A DNA stretch of 64,000 nucleotides from Postechiella sp039985655 (GTDB lineage: Bacteria > Bacteroidota > Bacteroidia > Flavobacteriales > Flavobacteriaceae), in the NCBI GenBank assembly GCA_039985655.1, contig JBDWSF010000014.1, forward strand, positions 328,787 through 392,786, given 5' to 3'. Below, in pieces: positions 44,016 through 52,771 of this stretch. Positions within the stretch are counted from its first letter, which is position 1. Each line of letters opens with the position of its first letter. The notes under the pieces were generated by a model. That model had not been told where the DNA came from and did no database searches. It saw only the letters and a program-made list of their open reading frames with translations. A program made the translations under genes and the position numbers.

Positions 44016-44759
44016 TTATAGTTTTATATCTTTTGGATATTCAATTTTAGTTAAATAAAGAGCATGTGCTGGTACAGAAAACCCCGCTTCGCTCCTATTT
44101 TTAGATTTTATAATACGATGCAACTCTTCAACTTCAATTTTACCAATTCCAATATTAATAATGGTTCCTACAATGGCTCTCACCATATTTCGTAAAAATC
44201 GATTGGCTTTTATCACAAAATGAAGCTCATCGTTTTCATAAAACCATTCGGCTTTCATAACATCACAATTATACGTTTTCACATCGGTATTCGTTTTCGA
44301 AAAGCATTGAAAATCTTTATATTCAAATAAAATTTTTGCAGCTTCATTCATTTTATCAATGTCTAGCTTTTGTTTTACAAAAAACACATGATCTGACGTA
44401 AATACATTTTTAGTCAACGCTATTCGGTATAAATATTCTCGACTTATAGCGTTGAATCTGGTATGCGCTTCATCGTTAACCTTAAAAACAAGACTAATAG
44501 CAATGTCTTTTGGTAAAAAAGAATTCAGCTTGTAAACGATATTACTATCATCTAAATCTACAGCTGTATCAAAATGCGCATACATTTCTGTAGCATGTAC
44601 ACCTGTATCTGTTCTGCCCGCTCCCATTATAGAAACGGTTTCATTTAAAAGTGTAGATAGTGCTTTTTCTATAACTTCTTGTACTGAAATAGCATCGGGC
44701 TGAATTTGCCAACCGTGATATGCACCACCATTATATGAAAGTTTTATAAAATATCGCAA
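44016..44759 (-). CDS. truA: tRNA pseudouridine(38-40) synthase
   Basis: 247 residues from TTG at 44759 (LRYFIKLSYNGGAYHGWQIQ). A longer frame to TTG 44789 is unlikely because that codon lies inside a TATATTTG promoter box. The catalytic aspartate is in MGAGRTDTGVHA. It isomerises uridines 38-40 in the anticodon arm of many tRNAs. First gene of a unit with the ABC exporter. Confidence 0.94.
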   Translation of the reverse strand: MRYFIKLSYNGGAYHGWQIQPDAISVQEVIEKALSTLLNETVSIMGAGRTDTGVHATEMYAHFDTAVDLDDSNIVYKLNSFLPKDIAISLVFKVNDEAHTRFNAISREYLYRIALTKNVFTSDHVFFVKQKLDIDKMNEAAKILFEYKDFQCFSKTNTDVKTYNCDVMKAEWFYENDELHFVIKANRFLRNMVRAIVGTIINIGIGKIEVEELHRIIKSKNRSEAGFSVPAHALYLTKIEYPKDIKL

Positions 44760-44786
44760 GCTATTTCTATACTTTTGTTTAAAGAA

Positions 44787-44794
44787 CAAATATA
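44787..44794 (-). promoter_or_regulatory. -7 box of truA; decides the start codon
   Basis: TATATTTG on the minus strand. Transcription would start near 44781, downstream of the TTG at 44789, so translation must begin later, most likely at TTG 44759. Confidence 0.55.
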
Positions 44795-44892
44795 GACAGA
44801 TTTGTTGTGCTTCTGAAGTTAGGATTCTTAATTATATATTAATATTTTAACAGAAACATACAATTTATCTATTCTGAAATAAGAAAACCTAA

Positions 44893-45393
44893 ATGACGAA
44901 AATATTATTACTCTCGGATACGCACAGCTATATAGACGACGCTATTCTAAAACATGTGAAGCAAGCTGATGAAGTATGGCATGCAGGAGATATTGGAGAC
45001 TTAAAGGTTACTGATGCTATTAAAGCTTTAAAACCCTTAAAAGGTGTTTATGGTAATATTGACGACTCTAAAGTAAGATTAGAGTTTCCTGAGAACAATA
45101 GATTTACGTGTGAAGGTGTTGATGTTTGGATAACGCATATTGGTGGTTATCCAAAGGCTTACAATATTAGGGTGCGTGAAGAAATAAGAGCCAACCCGCC
45201 ACGGTTATTTATTTGTGGGCATTCGCATATTTTAAAGGTGATGCCTGATAAAAAGTTAAATTTATTACATATGAATCCGGGAGCTGTAGGTAAACATGGG
45301 TTTCATAAGGTACGTACGATGCTTCGTTTTACTATTGATGGTAAAAAGATTGATAATCTTGAGGTTATTGAATTTCCTGTTAGGCATCCATAA
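44893..45393 (+). CDS. YfcE/MJ0936-type metallophosphoesterase
   Basis: 166 residues. All metal-binding motifs of the calcineurin-like fold: LLSDTHSYID, WHAGDIGD, VYGNIDD, ITHIGG and CGHSHI. Small single-domain phosphodiesterase of unknown physiological substrate. The gene is convergent with nothing and divergent from truA, with about 100 bases between them. Confidence 0.93.
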   Translation: MTKILLLSDTHSYIDDAILKHVKQADEVWHAGDIGDLKVTDAIKALKPLKGVYGNIDDSKVRLEFPENNRFTCEGVDVWITHIGGYPKAYNIRVREEIRANPPRLFICGHSHILKVMPDKKLNLLHMNPGAVGKHGFHKVRTMLRFTIDGKKIDNLEVIEFPVRHP

Positions 45394-45544
45394 GTCTCAA
45401 ATAAAATTCCAAAAGCCAAAAAACTAAGCTCCAAAAACCAACAGCTAGTAACCAATAACCAAAATACTTCGAATACTAAATTGACAAATTCCATATTCAT
45501 TGATCTTTCACTCCTGAAATCGAGATGAATCTTATGAATAATTG

Positions 45545-45552
45545 TAAATTTG
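45545..45552 (+). promoter_or_regulatory. -7 box of the FKBP gene
   Basis: TAAATTTG, TAnnTTTG match, 22 bases before the ATG at 45575. Confidence 0.55.
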
Positions 45553-45574
45553 CAGCCATTAAAAAATAATATTT

Positions 45575-46003
45575 ATGAGTCAAGTAAAAGAAAATGATAC
45601 GGTAAAAGTTCATTACACAGGTAAATTAGGTAATGGTGAAGTTTTTGATAGCTCTGTAGACAGAGAGCCGTTGGAGGTAACTCTAGGTCAAGGTATGCTT
45701 ATTCCTGGTTTTGAAAAAGGTATCATGGCTATGGAATTAAACGAGAAAAAAACAATTAATATTCCTGTTGCAGAGGCTTATGGCGATGTGCAACAAGAAT
45801 TGTTATACGAAGTGAAAAAAGAACAACTTCCGCAAGATATGGCTCCTGAAGTAGGTATGGGACTCGCTTCTAAAGGCGCTGATGGAAAAGAAATACAATT
45901 TCGTATTGCCGAAGTTAAAGAAGATTCTATTGTTGTTGATGGTAATCATCCATTAGCAGGTCATGATTTAATTTTTGAATTAGAACTTGTTGAAATAAAA
46001 TAG
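45575..46003 (+). CDS. SlyD-like FKBP-type prolyl isomerase
   Basis: 142 residues. FKBP fold with an IF (insert-in-flap) domain as in SlyD: NDTVKVHYTGKLGNGEVFDS, GQGMLIPGFEKGIMAM, the insert about 70-120, then GNHPLAGHDLIFELELVEIK, where the invariant NHPLAG(H/K)DL is the SlyD signature. Lacks the His/Cys-rich metal-binding tail of E. coli SlyD. Cytoplasmic folding helper. Monocistronic, with a terminator at 46026. Confidence 0.95.
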   Translation: MSQVKENDTVKVHYTGKLGNGEVFDSSVDREPLEVTLGQGMLIPGFEKGIMAMELNEKKTINIPVAEAYGDVQQELLYEVKKEQLPQDMAPEVGMGLASKGADGKEIQFRIAEVKEDSIVVDGNHPLAGHDLIFELELVEIK

Positions 46004-46025
46004 TTATTCGTTTTAGCGAATATTT

Positions 46026-46057
46026 AAAAGTCTGAATTTGTTTTTAGGCTTTTTTTG
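46026..46057 (+). terminator. Terminator of the FKBP gene
   Basis: AAAAGTCT / AGGCTTTT stem (one G-U) followed by a T run. Confidence 0.7.
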
Positions 46058-46303
46058 TGGGTGAATGTTACACAGAGGCTCGCTGAGTTTTCGCAGAGAT
46101 GCACTGAGAAAAAAATGGAAATTAAAACTTAGCGGATGGGTGTTTTAGGTTTTAATGTTTTGACACGGATTACACAGATTTTCACAAATTTGAGCTGCAT
46201 TTTGGATTTCTTCTAGTTATTGTTTTTCAGCTCTTGGCTTTACTATAGAGGGATGAATTCTGATTTTTTATCGATTTTTTTAATCTGTTACAGATTAGTA
46301 CAT

Positions 46304-46370
46304 CACTTGATTTTGTCAGAAAAAATGCTGTACTTCGTTTAAGTTTGAATATAAAATATTGAAACGATTT
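46304..46370 (+). repeat. Dispersed 67-bp repeat, copy B
   Basis: Begins CACTTGATTTTGTCAGAAAA and ends GAAACGATTT. Same family as 17502-17568 and 62073-62141. Ends 33 bases before the TPM gene start. Confidence 0.7.
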
Positions 46371-46403
46371 GATGTTCTTAATAAGTTGTACACAATACGA
46401 AAA

Positions 46404-46994
46404 ATGAAAAAAGGATTAATAATTATAGGTTCAATTGGAATATTATATTTTTTTCTTGCATATGCATTACCATATATAGTATCTATTCCTCTTGCGTATT
46501 ATAACTCTAATAAAAATTGGACTGAGTTCCAAAAGGAACCTGTCGAAACTAAACTTAATAAAATCGTCCTTGATAGTATTGGAGGATTTCCATTTCCAAT
46601 TGGCTCTGTATCTGATTATGAAAATATATTTACAGAAAATCAAACAAAAAGTTTAACTGACAAGATTTTAGAATACGAACAAAAAACGACACGAGAAATT
46701 GCAATTGTCTCCATAAAATCAATTGAGCCTTATGATAATATTTCTAAATACGCCACTGACTTATCAAACGAATGGGGAATTGGAAAAACGAAAAAAGATA
46801 ACGGTCTTTTAATTTTATTTAGTAAATCTCTTCGAAAAATAAGAATTTCAACTGGACATGGAACTGAAAAAATATTGACTGATGAAATCTGTAAGAAAGT
46901 AATTGACCAAACTATTATTCCAGAATTAAAAAATGGAAACTATTATAGCGGAATTGAAAAAGGATTAGCTGAACTAATTGTAAAATGGAAATAA
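46404..46994 (+). CDS. TPM-domain membrane-anchored protein
   Basis: 196 residues from ATG at 46404 (MKKGLIIIGSIGILYFFLAY); an in-frame ATG at 46359 lies inside repeat B and is rejected. One N-terminal membrane helix, then a TPM (DUF477/YgcG-type) domain: NIFTENQTKSLTDKILEYEQ, REIAIVSIKSIEPYDNISKY, NEWGIGKTKKDNGLLILFSK and ISTGHGTEKILTDEICKKVI. In other bacteria TPM proteins occur in the envelope and may act in quality control or as phosphatases. Flanked by GTTGTACAC (46385) and its imperfect inverse GTTTACAAC (47003), suggesting a small mobile cassette (inference). Confidence 0.85.
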   Translation: MKKGLIIIGSIGILYFFLAYALPYIVSIPLAYYNSNKNWTEFQKEPVETKLNKIVLDSIGGFPFPIGSVSDYENIFTENQTKSLTDKILEYEQKTTREIAIVSIKSIEPYDNISKYATDLSNEWGIGKTKKDNGLLILFSKSLRKIRISTGHGTEKILTDEICKKVIDQTIIPELKNGNYYSGIEKGLAELIVKWK

Positions 46995-47190
46995 AAAGCA
47001 CTGTTTACAACAAGTTGTATAAAAACAACACTTAGTTTAGTGTTAAATCAAAGGTTAGTACGCTTTTGCTAACTTCTGATTTTCCTTCGGAAAATCCTCG
47101 CATATAAAACCTCACTATTTATACGAACCATTAAAAAAAAACCTCCAAAAACAAAACGGTTTTCAATTAAAAAACAGAGTCAGTAGATAG

Positions 47191-47297
47191 GTGCGTTAGA
47201 GATTGAGGCATTTGTTGAAGCTCTTTTTGGGTTGTTGCACCTATGCAACACAAAAAAGCGACTGCCGAAAGCTCGCCCCCTTTTCGGGGAAACGCCA
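47191..47297 (+). repeat. Degenerate GTTAGGGATTG intergenic repeat, copy 2
   Basis: GTGCGTTAGAGATTGAGGCA ... CCCCCTTTTCGGGGAAACGC: the same conserved ends as 33643-33750, with an internal GTTGTTGCACC palindrome. Confidence 0.6.
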
Positions 47298-47376
47298 TAA
47301 TTAGCTTTATGACTACGCCTTTTATATAATGTAAAATTATACCTATATATATATTGTATGTATCTGTTTATACTAG

Positions 47377-47384
47377 TATCTTTG
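47377..47384 (+). promoter_or_regulatory. -7 box of thrS
   Basis: TATCTTTG, perfect TAnnTTTG, 23 bases before the ATG, with a TTG 20 bases further upstream (47354-47356) as a possible -33 element. Confidence 0.65.
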
Positions 47385-47407
47385 TAAACTGAATTTAATT
47401 TGTTTTA

Positions 47408-49342
47408 ATGATACATATTACTTTACCAGATGGCACTGTAAAAACGTTTGATGAAAACGTTACGCCAATGGATGTTGCGAAGAGCATTAGTGAGGGGTTT
47501 GCAAGAAACGTGATTTCGGCGAACTTTAATGGTACAACCGTGGAAACGACGACGCCACTTACCACCGATGGTTCTTTGGTTTTATACACATGGAAAAATG
47601 ATGAAGGAAAGACTGCTTTTTGGCACTCGAGTGCACACGTTTTAGCTCAGGCTATTGAGGAATTATATAGTGGTGTAAAACTTACTATTGGTCCGGCGAT
47701 TGAAAATGGTTTTTATTATGATGTAGATTTTGGAGATCATGTTGTGTCTGATAAAGACTTTAAATCTATTGAAACTAAAATGATAGAGATTGCTCGTGGT
47801 AAACATGAGTTTAATTTAAGAGCGGTTTCTAAGGCTGATGCTTTGGCTTTATATAAGGATAACCAATTTAAGACTGAGTTGATTGAAAACTTAGAGGATG
47901 GCACGATTACGTTTTGCGATCATTCTACGTTTACAGATTTATGTCGTGGTGGTCATATACCTAATACGGGTATTATTAAGGCTGTTAAAATTTTAAGTGT
48001 AGCTGGCGCATATTGGAGAGGTGATGAAACGAAGCCACAATTAACTAGAGTTTACGGCGTATCGTTTCCTAAACAAAAGGAACTTACTGAATATTTAGCT
48101 TTACTTGAAGAGGCTAAAAAACGTGATCATAGAAAACTGGGTAAAGAGCTTGAGCTTTTTACGTTTTCGAAAAGAGTGGGACAAGGTTTACCTTTATGGT
48201 TACCTAAAGGTGCTGCTTTACGCGAACGTTTAGAGAACTTTTTAAAAGCTGCACAGAAAAAAGCGGGTTACGAAATGGTCGTTACACCACATATTGGGCA
48301 AAAGGAACTTTATGAAACTTCTGGGCATTATGCTAAATATGGTGCTGATAGTTTTCAGCCTATACAAACTCCTAAGGATAATGAGGAATTTTTATTGAAA
48401 CCCATGAACTGTCCGCATCACTGCGAAATTTACAGTAGCAGCCAATGGTCTTACAAAGATTTACCTAAGCGTTATGCTGAGTTTGGTACAGTTTATAGAT
48501 ACGAACAAAGTGGCGAATTACATGGTTTAACTCGTGTTAGAGGTTTTACTCAAGATGATGCGCACTTATTTTGTATGCCGGAACAATTAGACCAAGAGTT
48601 TAAAGATGTTATAGATTTAGTCCTTTATGTTTTTGGTTCTTTAGGATTCGAAAACTTTACTGCACAGGTTTCTGTAAGGGATCCTGAAAATCCAGACAAA
48701 TATATTGGTGATGTTGCAAACTGGGAAAAAGCAGAACAAGCGATTATTAATGCTGCTACTGATAAAGGTTTAGATTTTGTTATTGAAACTGGCGAAGCTG
48801 CATTTTATGGTCCTAAGTTAGATTTCATGGTAAAAGATGCCCTTGGTAGAAAATGGCAATTGGGTACTATACAGGTAGATTACAACTTACCAGAACGTTT
48901 CGAGTTAACGTATAAAGGTAGTGATAATGAAGAACATAGACCTGTAATGATACATCGTGCACCGTTTGGTAGTATTGAACGTTTTATAGCCATTTTAATA
49001 GAACATACGGGAGGTAATTTCCCGATTTGGTTAATGCCAAAACAAGTTATTATACTATCTCTTAGCGAGAAATATGAAAAATACGGTGAAAAAGTTTTAA
49101 ATTCGCTAGAAAATAACGAAATTCGCGCCCTTGTAGATAACAGAAGTGAAACTATGGGTAAAAAGATTCGGGAAGCCGAAATGCAAAAATACCCTTTCAT
49201 GATTGTTATTGGCGAGAATGAAGAAAAAGAAAACAAAATAACTGTGCGTAAGCATGGCGGTGAAGATTTAGGGATGATTTCAATTGAAGACTTCTCTGAA
49301 ATTATTAAAGAAGAAATAAGCAAAACGTTAAAAACGTTTTAA
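47408..49342 (+). CDS. thrS: Threonyl-tRNA synthetase
   Basis: 644 residues, full class II enzyme: TGS domain (1-62), editing/SAD domain with HSSAHVLAQA and CRGGHIPNTG, catalytic core with PHIGQKELYETSGHY, MNCPHHCEIY (zinc Cys), FGTVYRYEQSGELHGLTRVR, HRAPFGSIERF (zinc His), and a C-terminal anticodon-binding domain. Begins the thrS-infC-rpmI-rplT cluster found across bacteria. Only 28 bases separate its stop from infC. Confidence 0.98.
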   Translation: MIHITLPDGTVKTFDENVTPMDVAKSISEGFARNVISANFNGTTVETTTPLTTDGSLVLYTWKNDEGKTAFWHSSAHVLAQAIEELYSGVKLTIGPAIENGFYYDVDFGDHVVSDKDFKSIETKMIEIARGKHEFNLRAVSKADALALYKDNQFKTELIENLEDGTITFCDHSTFTDLCRGGHIPNTGIIKAVKILSVAGAYWRGDETKPQLTRVYGVSFPKQKELTEYLALLEEAKKRDHRKLGKELELFTFSKRVGQGLPLWLPKGAALRERLENFLKAAQKKAGYEMVVTPHIGQKELYETSGHYAKYGADSFQPIQTPKDNEEFLLKPMNCPHHCEIYSSSQWSYKDLPKRYAEFGTVYRYEQSGELHGLTRVRGFTQDDAHLFCMPEQLDQEFKDVIDLVLYVFGSLGFENFTAQVSVRDPENPDKYIGDVANWEKAEQAIINAATDKGLDFVIETGEAAFYGPKLDFMVKDALGRKWQLGTIQVDYNLPERFELTYKGSDNEEHRPVMIHRAPFGSIERFIAILIEHTGGNFPIWLMPKQVIILSLSEKYEKYGEKVLNSLENNEIRALVDNRSETMGKKIREAEMQKYPFMIVIGENEEKENKITVRKHGGEDLGMISIEDFSEIIKEEISKTLKTF

Positions 49343-49370
49343 AATAAGTTTAACTTAAAAAGATAAGGCC

Positions 49371-49916
49371 ATAGCAATTCGTAGAAGACAGCAACCTAGA
49401 AGGGTTTCGCAAGAGGACAAACACAAAATTAACTCTAAAATTACAGCTCAACAAGTGCGTCTTGTTGGAGACAACGTAGAGGTTGGTATTTATACCAAAG
49501 GAGATGCTATGCGAATAGCTGACGCTCAAGGATTTGATCTTGTAGAGATTTCTCCTAATGCTGATCCTCCAGTTTGTAAGGTTATGGATTATAAAAAGTT
49601 TCTTTACGAACAAAAGAAACGTGATAAAGCCATAAAATCTAAAGCTACTAAAGTTATTGTAAAAGAGATTCGTTTTGGTCCACAGACTGATGATCACGAT
49701 TATCAATTTAAAAAGAAGCATGCAGAAAAGTTCTTAAAAGAGGGTGCGAAGCTTAAAGCTTTTGTATTCTTTAAAGGGCGTTCTATTATCTTTAAAGAGC
49801 AAGGACAAATATTATTATTACGTTTAGCACAAGACTTAGAAGAGTTTGGTAAAGTAGAACAGATGCCAAGACTTGAAGGTAAACGTATGACGATGTTTAT
49901 TTCACCAAAAAAGTAA
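49371..49916 (+). CDS. infC: Translation initiation factor IF-3, with non-canonical start codon
   Basis: 181 residues counted from ATA at 49371 (ATA GCA ATT CGT AGA), which aligns with the MAIRRR start of flavobacterial IF-3. ATT at 49377 is the alternative. No ATG, GTG or TTG occurs until 49455, which would cut off 28 conserved residues (INSKITAQQVRLVGDNVEVG). Preceded by AAGATAAGG, a weak Shine-Dalgarno. IF-3 prevents subunit association and checks start codons; E. coli infC starts with AUU and is autoregulated through it, so the rare codon is expected to do the same here. Confidence 0.93.
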   Translation: MAIRRRQQPRRVSQEDKHKINSKITAQQVRLVGDNVEVGIYTKGDAMRIADAQGFDLVEISPNADPPVCKVMDYKKFLYEQKKRDKAIKSKATKVIVKEIRFGPQTDDHDYQFKKKHAEKFLKEGAKLKAFVFFKGRSIIFKEQGQILLLRLAQDLEEFGKVEQMPRLEGKRMTMFISPKK

Positions 49917-50001
49917 TTAAATATATCTTATATAAAATAAGATGCTGAAATACATTCAGCAAAACGTAATTAAGCGAAATAATTAAAACTAGGAAAAGAA
50001 A

Positions 50002-50199
50002 ATGCCTAAAATGAAAACTAAATCTAGTGCTAAAAAGCGATTTAAGCTTACTGGTACTGGTAAATTAAAAAGAAAGCACGCGTTTAAAAGTCACATCTTA
50101 ACAAAGAAGTCTAAAAAACGTAAGCTAGCTCTGCGCCATGATACATTAGTACATAAAGCAGACGAAAATAACATTAAAACAATGTTACGTTTAAAGTAA
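50002..50199 (+). CDS. rpmI: 50S ribosomal protein L35
   Basis: 65 residues, highly basic: MPKMKTKSSAKKRFKLTGTG, KRKHAFKSHILTKKSKKRK. Preceded by a small hairpin (GCTGAAATACATTCAGC, 49942-49958) in the infC-rpmI gap. Confidence 0.98.
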   Translation: MPKMKTKSSAKKRFKLTGTGKLKRKHAFKSHILTKKSKKRKLALRHDTLVHKADENNIKTMLRLK

Positions 50200-50299
50200 T
50201 ATTATTTTAATCGGTTAAATAAATTATAAACCCTGGAGTTAGGCTCATTAAAAAAAGTGTCGATTAATTGACCGCCTACTACAAAAAACATTTAAAATT

Positions 50300-50644
50300 A
50301 TGCCAAGATCAGTAAATTCTGTAGCCAAAAGAGCCAGAAGAAAAAAGGTACTAAAACAAGCTAAAGGTTACTTTGGACGTCGTAAAAACGTTTGGACAGT
50401 AGCAAAAAATGCGGTTGATAAAGCGATGCAATACTCGTACAGAGACCGTAGAAATAAGAAAAGAACATTCCGTGCTTTATGGATTACGCGTATTAACGCT
50501 GGAGCCAGAGAATACGGTTTATCTTATTCTCAATTTATAGGGAAATTAAAAGCTAATAATATCGAATTAAACCGTAAGGTTTTAGCCGATTTAGCTATGA
50601 ACAACCCTGAGGCTTTTAAAGCTGTAGTAAATAAAGTAAAATAA
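50300..50644 (+). CDS. rplT: 50S ribosomal protein L20
   Basis: 114 residues: MPRSVNSVAKRARRKKVLKQ, AKGYFGRRKNVWTVAKNAVD, WITRINAGAREYGLSYSQF. Binds 23S rRNA early in large-subunit assembly and in some bacteria autoregulates its operon. The 100-base gap before it contains short complementary stretches, but I cannot identify a defined L20 leader. Followed by a strong terminator. Confidence 0.98.
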   Translation: MPRSVNSVAKRARRKKVLKQAKGYFGRRKNVWTVAKNAVDKAMQYSYRDRRNKKRTFRALWITRINAGAREYGLSYSQFIGKLKANNIELNRKVLADLAMNNPEAFKAVVNKVK

Positions 50645-50687
50645 GGCACTTCGCCTATTGTAAAACATATTATTCGCTTAATAATAG

Positions 50688-50719
50688 AAAAATCCGATTC
50701 GAAAGAGTCGGATTTTTTT
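50688..50719 (+). terminator. Terminator of the thrS-infC-rpmI-rplT cluster
   Basis: AAATCCGATTC, GAAA tetraloop, GAGTCGGATTT, then T run; one G-U pair. Confidence 0.95.
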
Positions 50720-50731
50720 GTTTAAATTTTT

Positions 50732-50790
50732 GACGTTACCACAAGGGTCAGGCTTTCCATTACAATCCTTAACGCACCACCCGCTATGGC
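50732..50790 (-). repeat. Degenerate GTTAGGGATTG intergenic repeat, copy 3 (compact, reversed)
   Basis: On the minus strand GGTGCGTTAAGGATTGTAAT is followed closely by GGAAAGCCTGACCC and GGTAACGTC, the same conserved ends as copies 1 and 2 with almost no centre. Confidence 0.6.
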
Positions 50791-50814
50791 TTAGTCTTTA
50801 TCATAAATTAGAGG

Positions 50815-51237
50815 CTATACGCCAAAAGCTGTAACAACAATATTACGAGTCCCGCCATAATCTCTATGTTCACATAAATAAATACCCTGCCAAATTCCTA
50901 AATTTAGTTTCCCATCAGTTATCGGTATTTGTACAGATGTACCAAGTAACGAAGCTTTAATATGTGCAGGCATATCATCTGAACCTTCGTAGGTATGTTT
51001 ATAGTATGGTGCGTTTTCTGGAACCATTTTATTAAAATGACTTTCAAAATCGCCTCGTACTGTATAATCGGCATTTTCGTTTATTGTTAAACTTGCAGAT
51101 GTATGCTTTATAAACACTTGTAATTGGCCAATATTAATTTGATGGACTTCTTTGATAGCATCCAACACATCATCTGTTATTAAATGAAAACCTCTAGAAT
51201 ATGGTTTTAACTGCAATTCTTTTTGAAAAAATTTCAT
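50815..51237 (-). CDS. YjbQ family (UPF0047) protein
   Basis: 140 residues. Motifs FIKHTSASLTINENADYTV, LGTSVQIPITDGKLNLGIWQ and GIYLCEHRD are those of the YjbQ/UPF0047 fold, whose members show weak thiamine-phosphate synthase activity. Conserved His residues (HTSAS, HTYEGSDDMPAHIK, EHRD) form the putative active site. Follows the cyclase gene with 14 bases between them, so it is probably in the same transcription unit. Confidence 0.93.
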   Translation of the reverse strand: MKFFQKELQLKPYSRGFHLITDDVLDAIKEVHQINIGQLQVFIKHTSASLTINENADYTVRGDFESHFNKMVPENAPYYKHTYEGSDDMPAHIKASLLGTSVQIPITDGKLNLGIWQGIYLCEHRDYGGTRNIVVTAFGV

Positions 51238-51251
51238 TCTCTCATTTATTT

Positions 51252-52328
51252 TTAAGCTTTGGTTATTGAAAACACATTCATTTTTTTCTGTTTACCTCTT
51301 AACACCAAGCTACCTAGTTCTTCGGTTTTAAAATCTGATTTTAAACTTAGTTTCATAAGTAATTCTTCCGAAATTAATAAAGACGCATTAAATGCATTGC
51401 ACTTTCCTTGAATTCTAGCAGTTGTATTAATAACGTCACCATGAAAAGCCAATTCCTTTTTAACTGTACCAACTTCGGCAATCATCAACTTCCCACCATG
51501 CAATCCAGCTTTAAACTCAGGAACCCGCTTATATTTATTACTGTAATATGCTGCTCTATTTTTTAATCGGTCTTGGAAATCAAAAAATAATGCTACACAG
51601 TTTTGTTTAGATATTCCTTTTTTAAATTTCCAGCTTAAAACTGCTTCGTCTCCTACATATTGATATATTTCTGCGTCATATTGATTTAAAATCCTGTTCA
51701 AATCTAAAAAACAGTCTTGAATAAACTGACTGTACAAAAAATGCCCCAAGTTTTCTGCTATTGTTGTGGAATCTTTTAGATCTAAAAACATAAAAATGCG
51801 TTCTTCTTCTTGTGGCCTTCTATATTTACCTAATAACATGTTTACAAAAACACCACGTCCAAAATTATCATTCGCAATTTTCAAAAAAGAAAACACCAAA
51901 GAACTAATAAAAAAATACAGTACAGATACCCAAAAGGCTTTACTTGTTTGCCACCACCCTTGTTGATTTGGTAAATCAATATCCATTCTATATTCAAAAT
52001 AAACGGTAGTAAATGTAGTAACAGAAATTAAAGTTATTAAGTAAATAAATAACTTTAATAGTAATACAAATCCTAAAGAGTATTTATTACTGATGATTTT
52101 TTCAAAAAAAAGTTCTACAATCGCATAAAAAAGACCTAAAAGGCAACCTGAATATAGTAAAACATCAAACCATTCAGATATAGGCACATCATATTCTTCA
52201 GGTAATACGCTGCCTTCCTCTTCTCCTATTCCATAATAACGAATTATAATTAGGAAAAAGCAAGCTACAATCCAGAATGCAACAGACCTAAAAAGTAAAA
52301 TTGAAAAATCTTTGAGGTTTTTATTCAA
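51252..52328 (-). CDS. Membrane-bound class III adenylate/guanylate cyclase
   Basis: 358 residues. N-terminal half with four hydrophobic segments (about 10-27, 50-72, 82-108, 130-150), then a class III catalytic domain: metal-binding FMFLDLKDSTTIAENLG, second metal Asp in YQYVGDEAVLSW, FKAGLHGGKLMIAEVG, and the transition-state region DVINTTARIQG (Asn and Arg). All catalytic positions look intact. Substrate choice (ATP or GTP) is not certain. Its gene lies 20 bases after an EF-hand protein gene; two Crp-family regulators elsewhere in the window could read its product (inference). Confidence 0.9.
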   Translation of the reverse strand: MNKNLKDFSILLFRSVAFWIVACFFLIIIRYYGIGEEEGSVLPEEYDVPISEWFDVLLYSGCLLGLFYAIVELFFEKIISNKYSLGFVLLLKLFIYLITLISVTTFTTVYFEYRMDIDLPNQQGWWQTSKAFWVSVLYFFISSLVFSFLKIANDNFGRGVFVNMLLGKYRRPQEEERIFMFLDLKDSTTIAENLGHFLYSQFIQDCFLDLNRILNQYDAEIYQYVGDEAVLSWKFKKGISKQNCVALFFDFQDRLKNRAAYYSNKYKRVPEFKAGLHGGKLMIAEVGTVKKELAFHGDVINTTARIQGKCNAFNASLLISEELLMKLSLKSDFKTEELGSLVLRGKQKKMNVFSITKA

Positions 52329-52348
52329 ATCTAAAAATATAAAAATAG

Positions 52349-52627
52349 TTAAATGGCCTTATCTGTTATTTCTGTAATAGCGGTTTGAAATTCATCCCAA
52401 TCTATTAAACCATCACCATCTTTATCATAGCCTTCTATTAACTTTGAAGACACTAAACCTCTAATGAAACCATTAATTTCTGCTTCTTTTAAAAGCGTTA
52501 CAATTTCTTTTTTACTTAATTTGCCACTTTCATTTTTATCAAAAAAAGAGAAAGCTGCTTCTGGAGTATCAAAATGATTTGTTATTAATATTTGAATTTT
52601 GTTTAATATGATTTCTTTTGTAGCCAT
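52349..52627 (-). CDS. Two-EF-hand calcium-binding protein
   Basis: 92 residues with two EF-hand loops: DKNESGKLSKKE (about 25-36) and the canonical DKDGDGLIDWDE (about 69-80), each ending in the bidentate Glu. The helix between them (GFIRGLVSSKLI) gives a small calmodulin-like lobe. No signal peptide, so a cytoplasmic calcium sensor or buffer. It is the first gene of a unit with the membrane cyclase and YjbQ. Confidence 0.9.
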   Translation of the reverse strand: MATKEIILNKIQILITNHFDTPEAAFSFFDKNESGKLSKKEIVTLLKEAEINGFIRGLVSSKLIEGYDKDGDGLIDWDEFQTAITEITDKAI

Positions 52628-52771
52628 ACCTATATATTGAAGTGGTTTAATTGTAATTCAATTTAAGAAAAAGATTTTAAATTTATAAACTTTCATTTCA
52701 ACAAATTTAGTTCATCTATAAACGCAACCATTTCAATAATTTTTCATCTATTAAACATAAAGTCAATAATT

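Larger units (their letters stand above)
46004..46403. other. Intergenic region with terminator, flavobacterial repeat debris and repeat B
   Basis: 400 bases without a gene. Contains the FKBP terminator; phrases such as CACAGAGGCTCGCTGAGTTT and ACACGGATTACACAGATTTT, which look like short intergenic repeats common in flavobacteria; and copy B of the 67-bp repeat just before the TPM gene. Confidence 0.6.
46995..47407. other. Intergenic region before thrS with repeat copy 2
   Basis: 413 bases: the right border of the TPM cassette, copy 2 of the GTTAGGGATTG-type repeat, and the thrS promoter. No gene. Confidence 0.6.

Noticed and set aside
50200..50299. L20 autoregulatory leader before rplT
   Set aside because: Only short complementary stretches are visible; no structure can be asserted without a covariance search.
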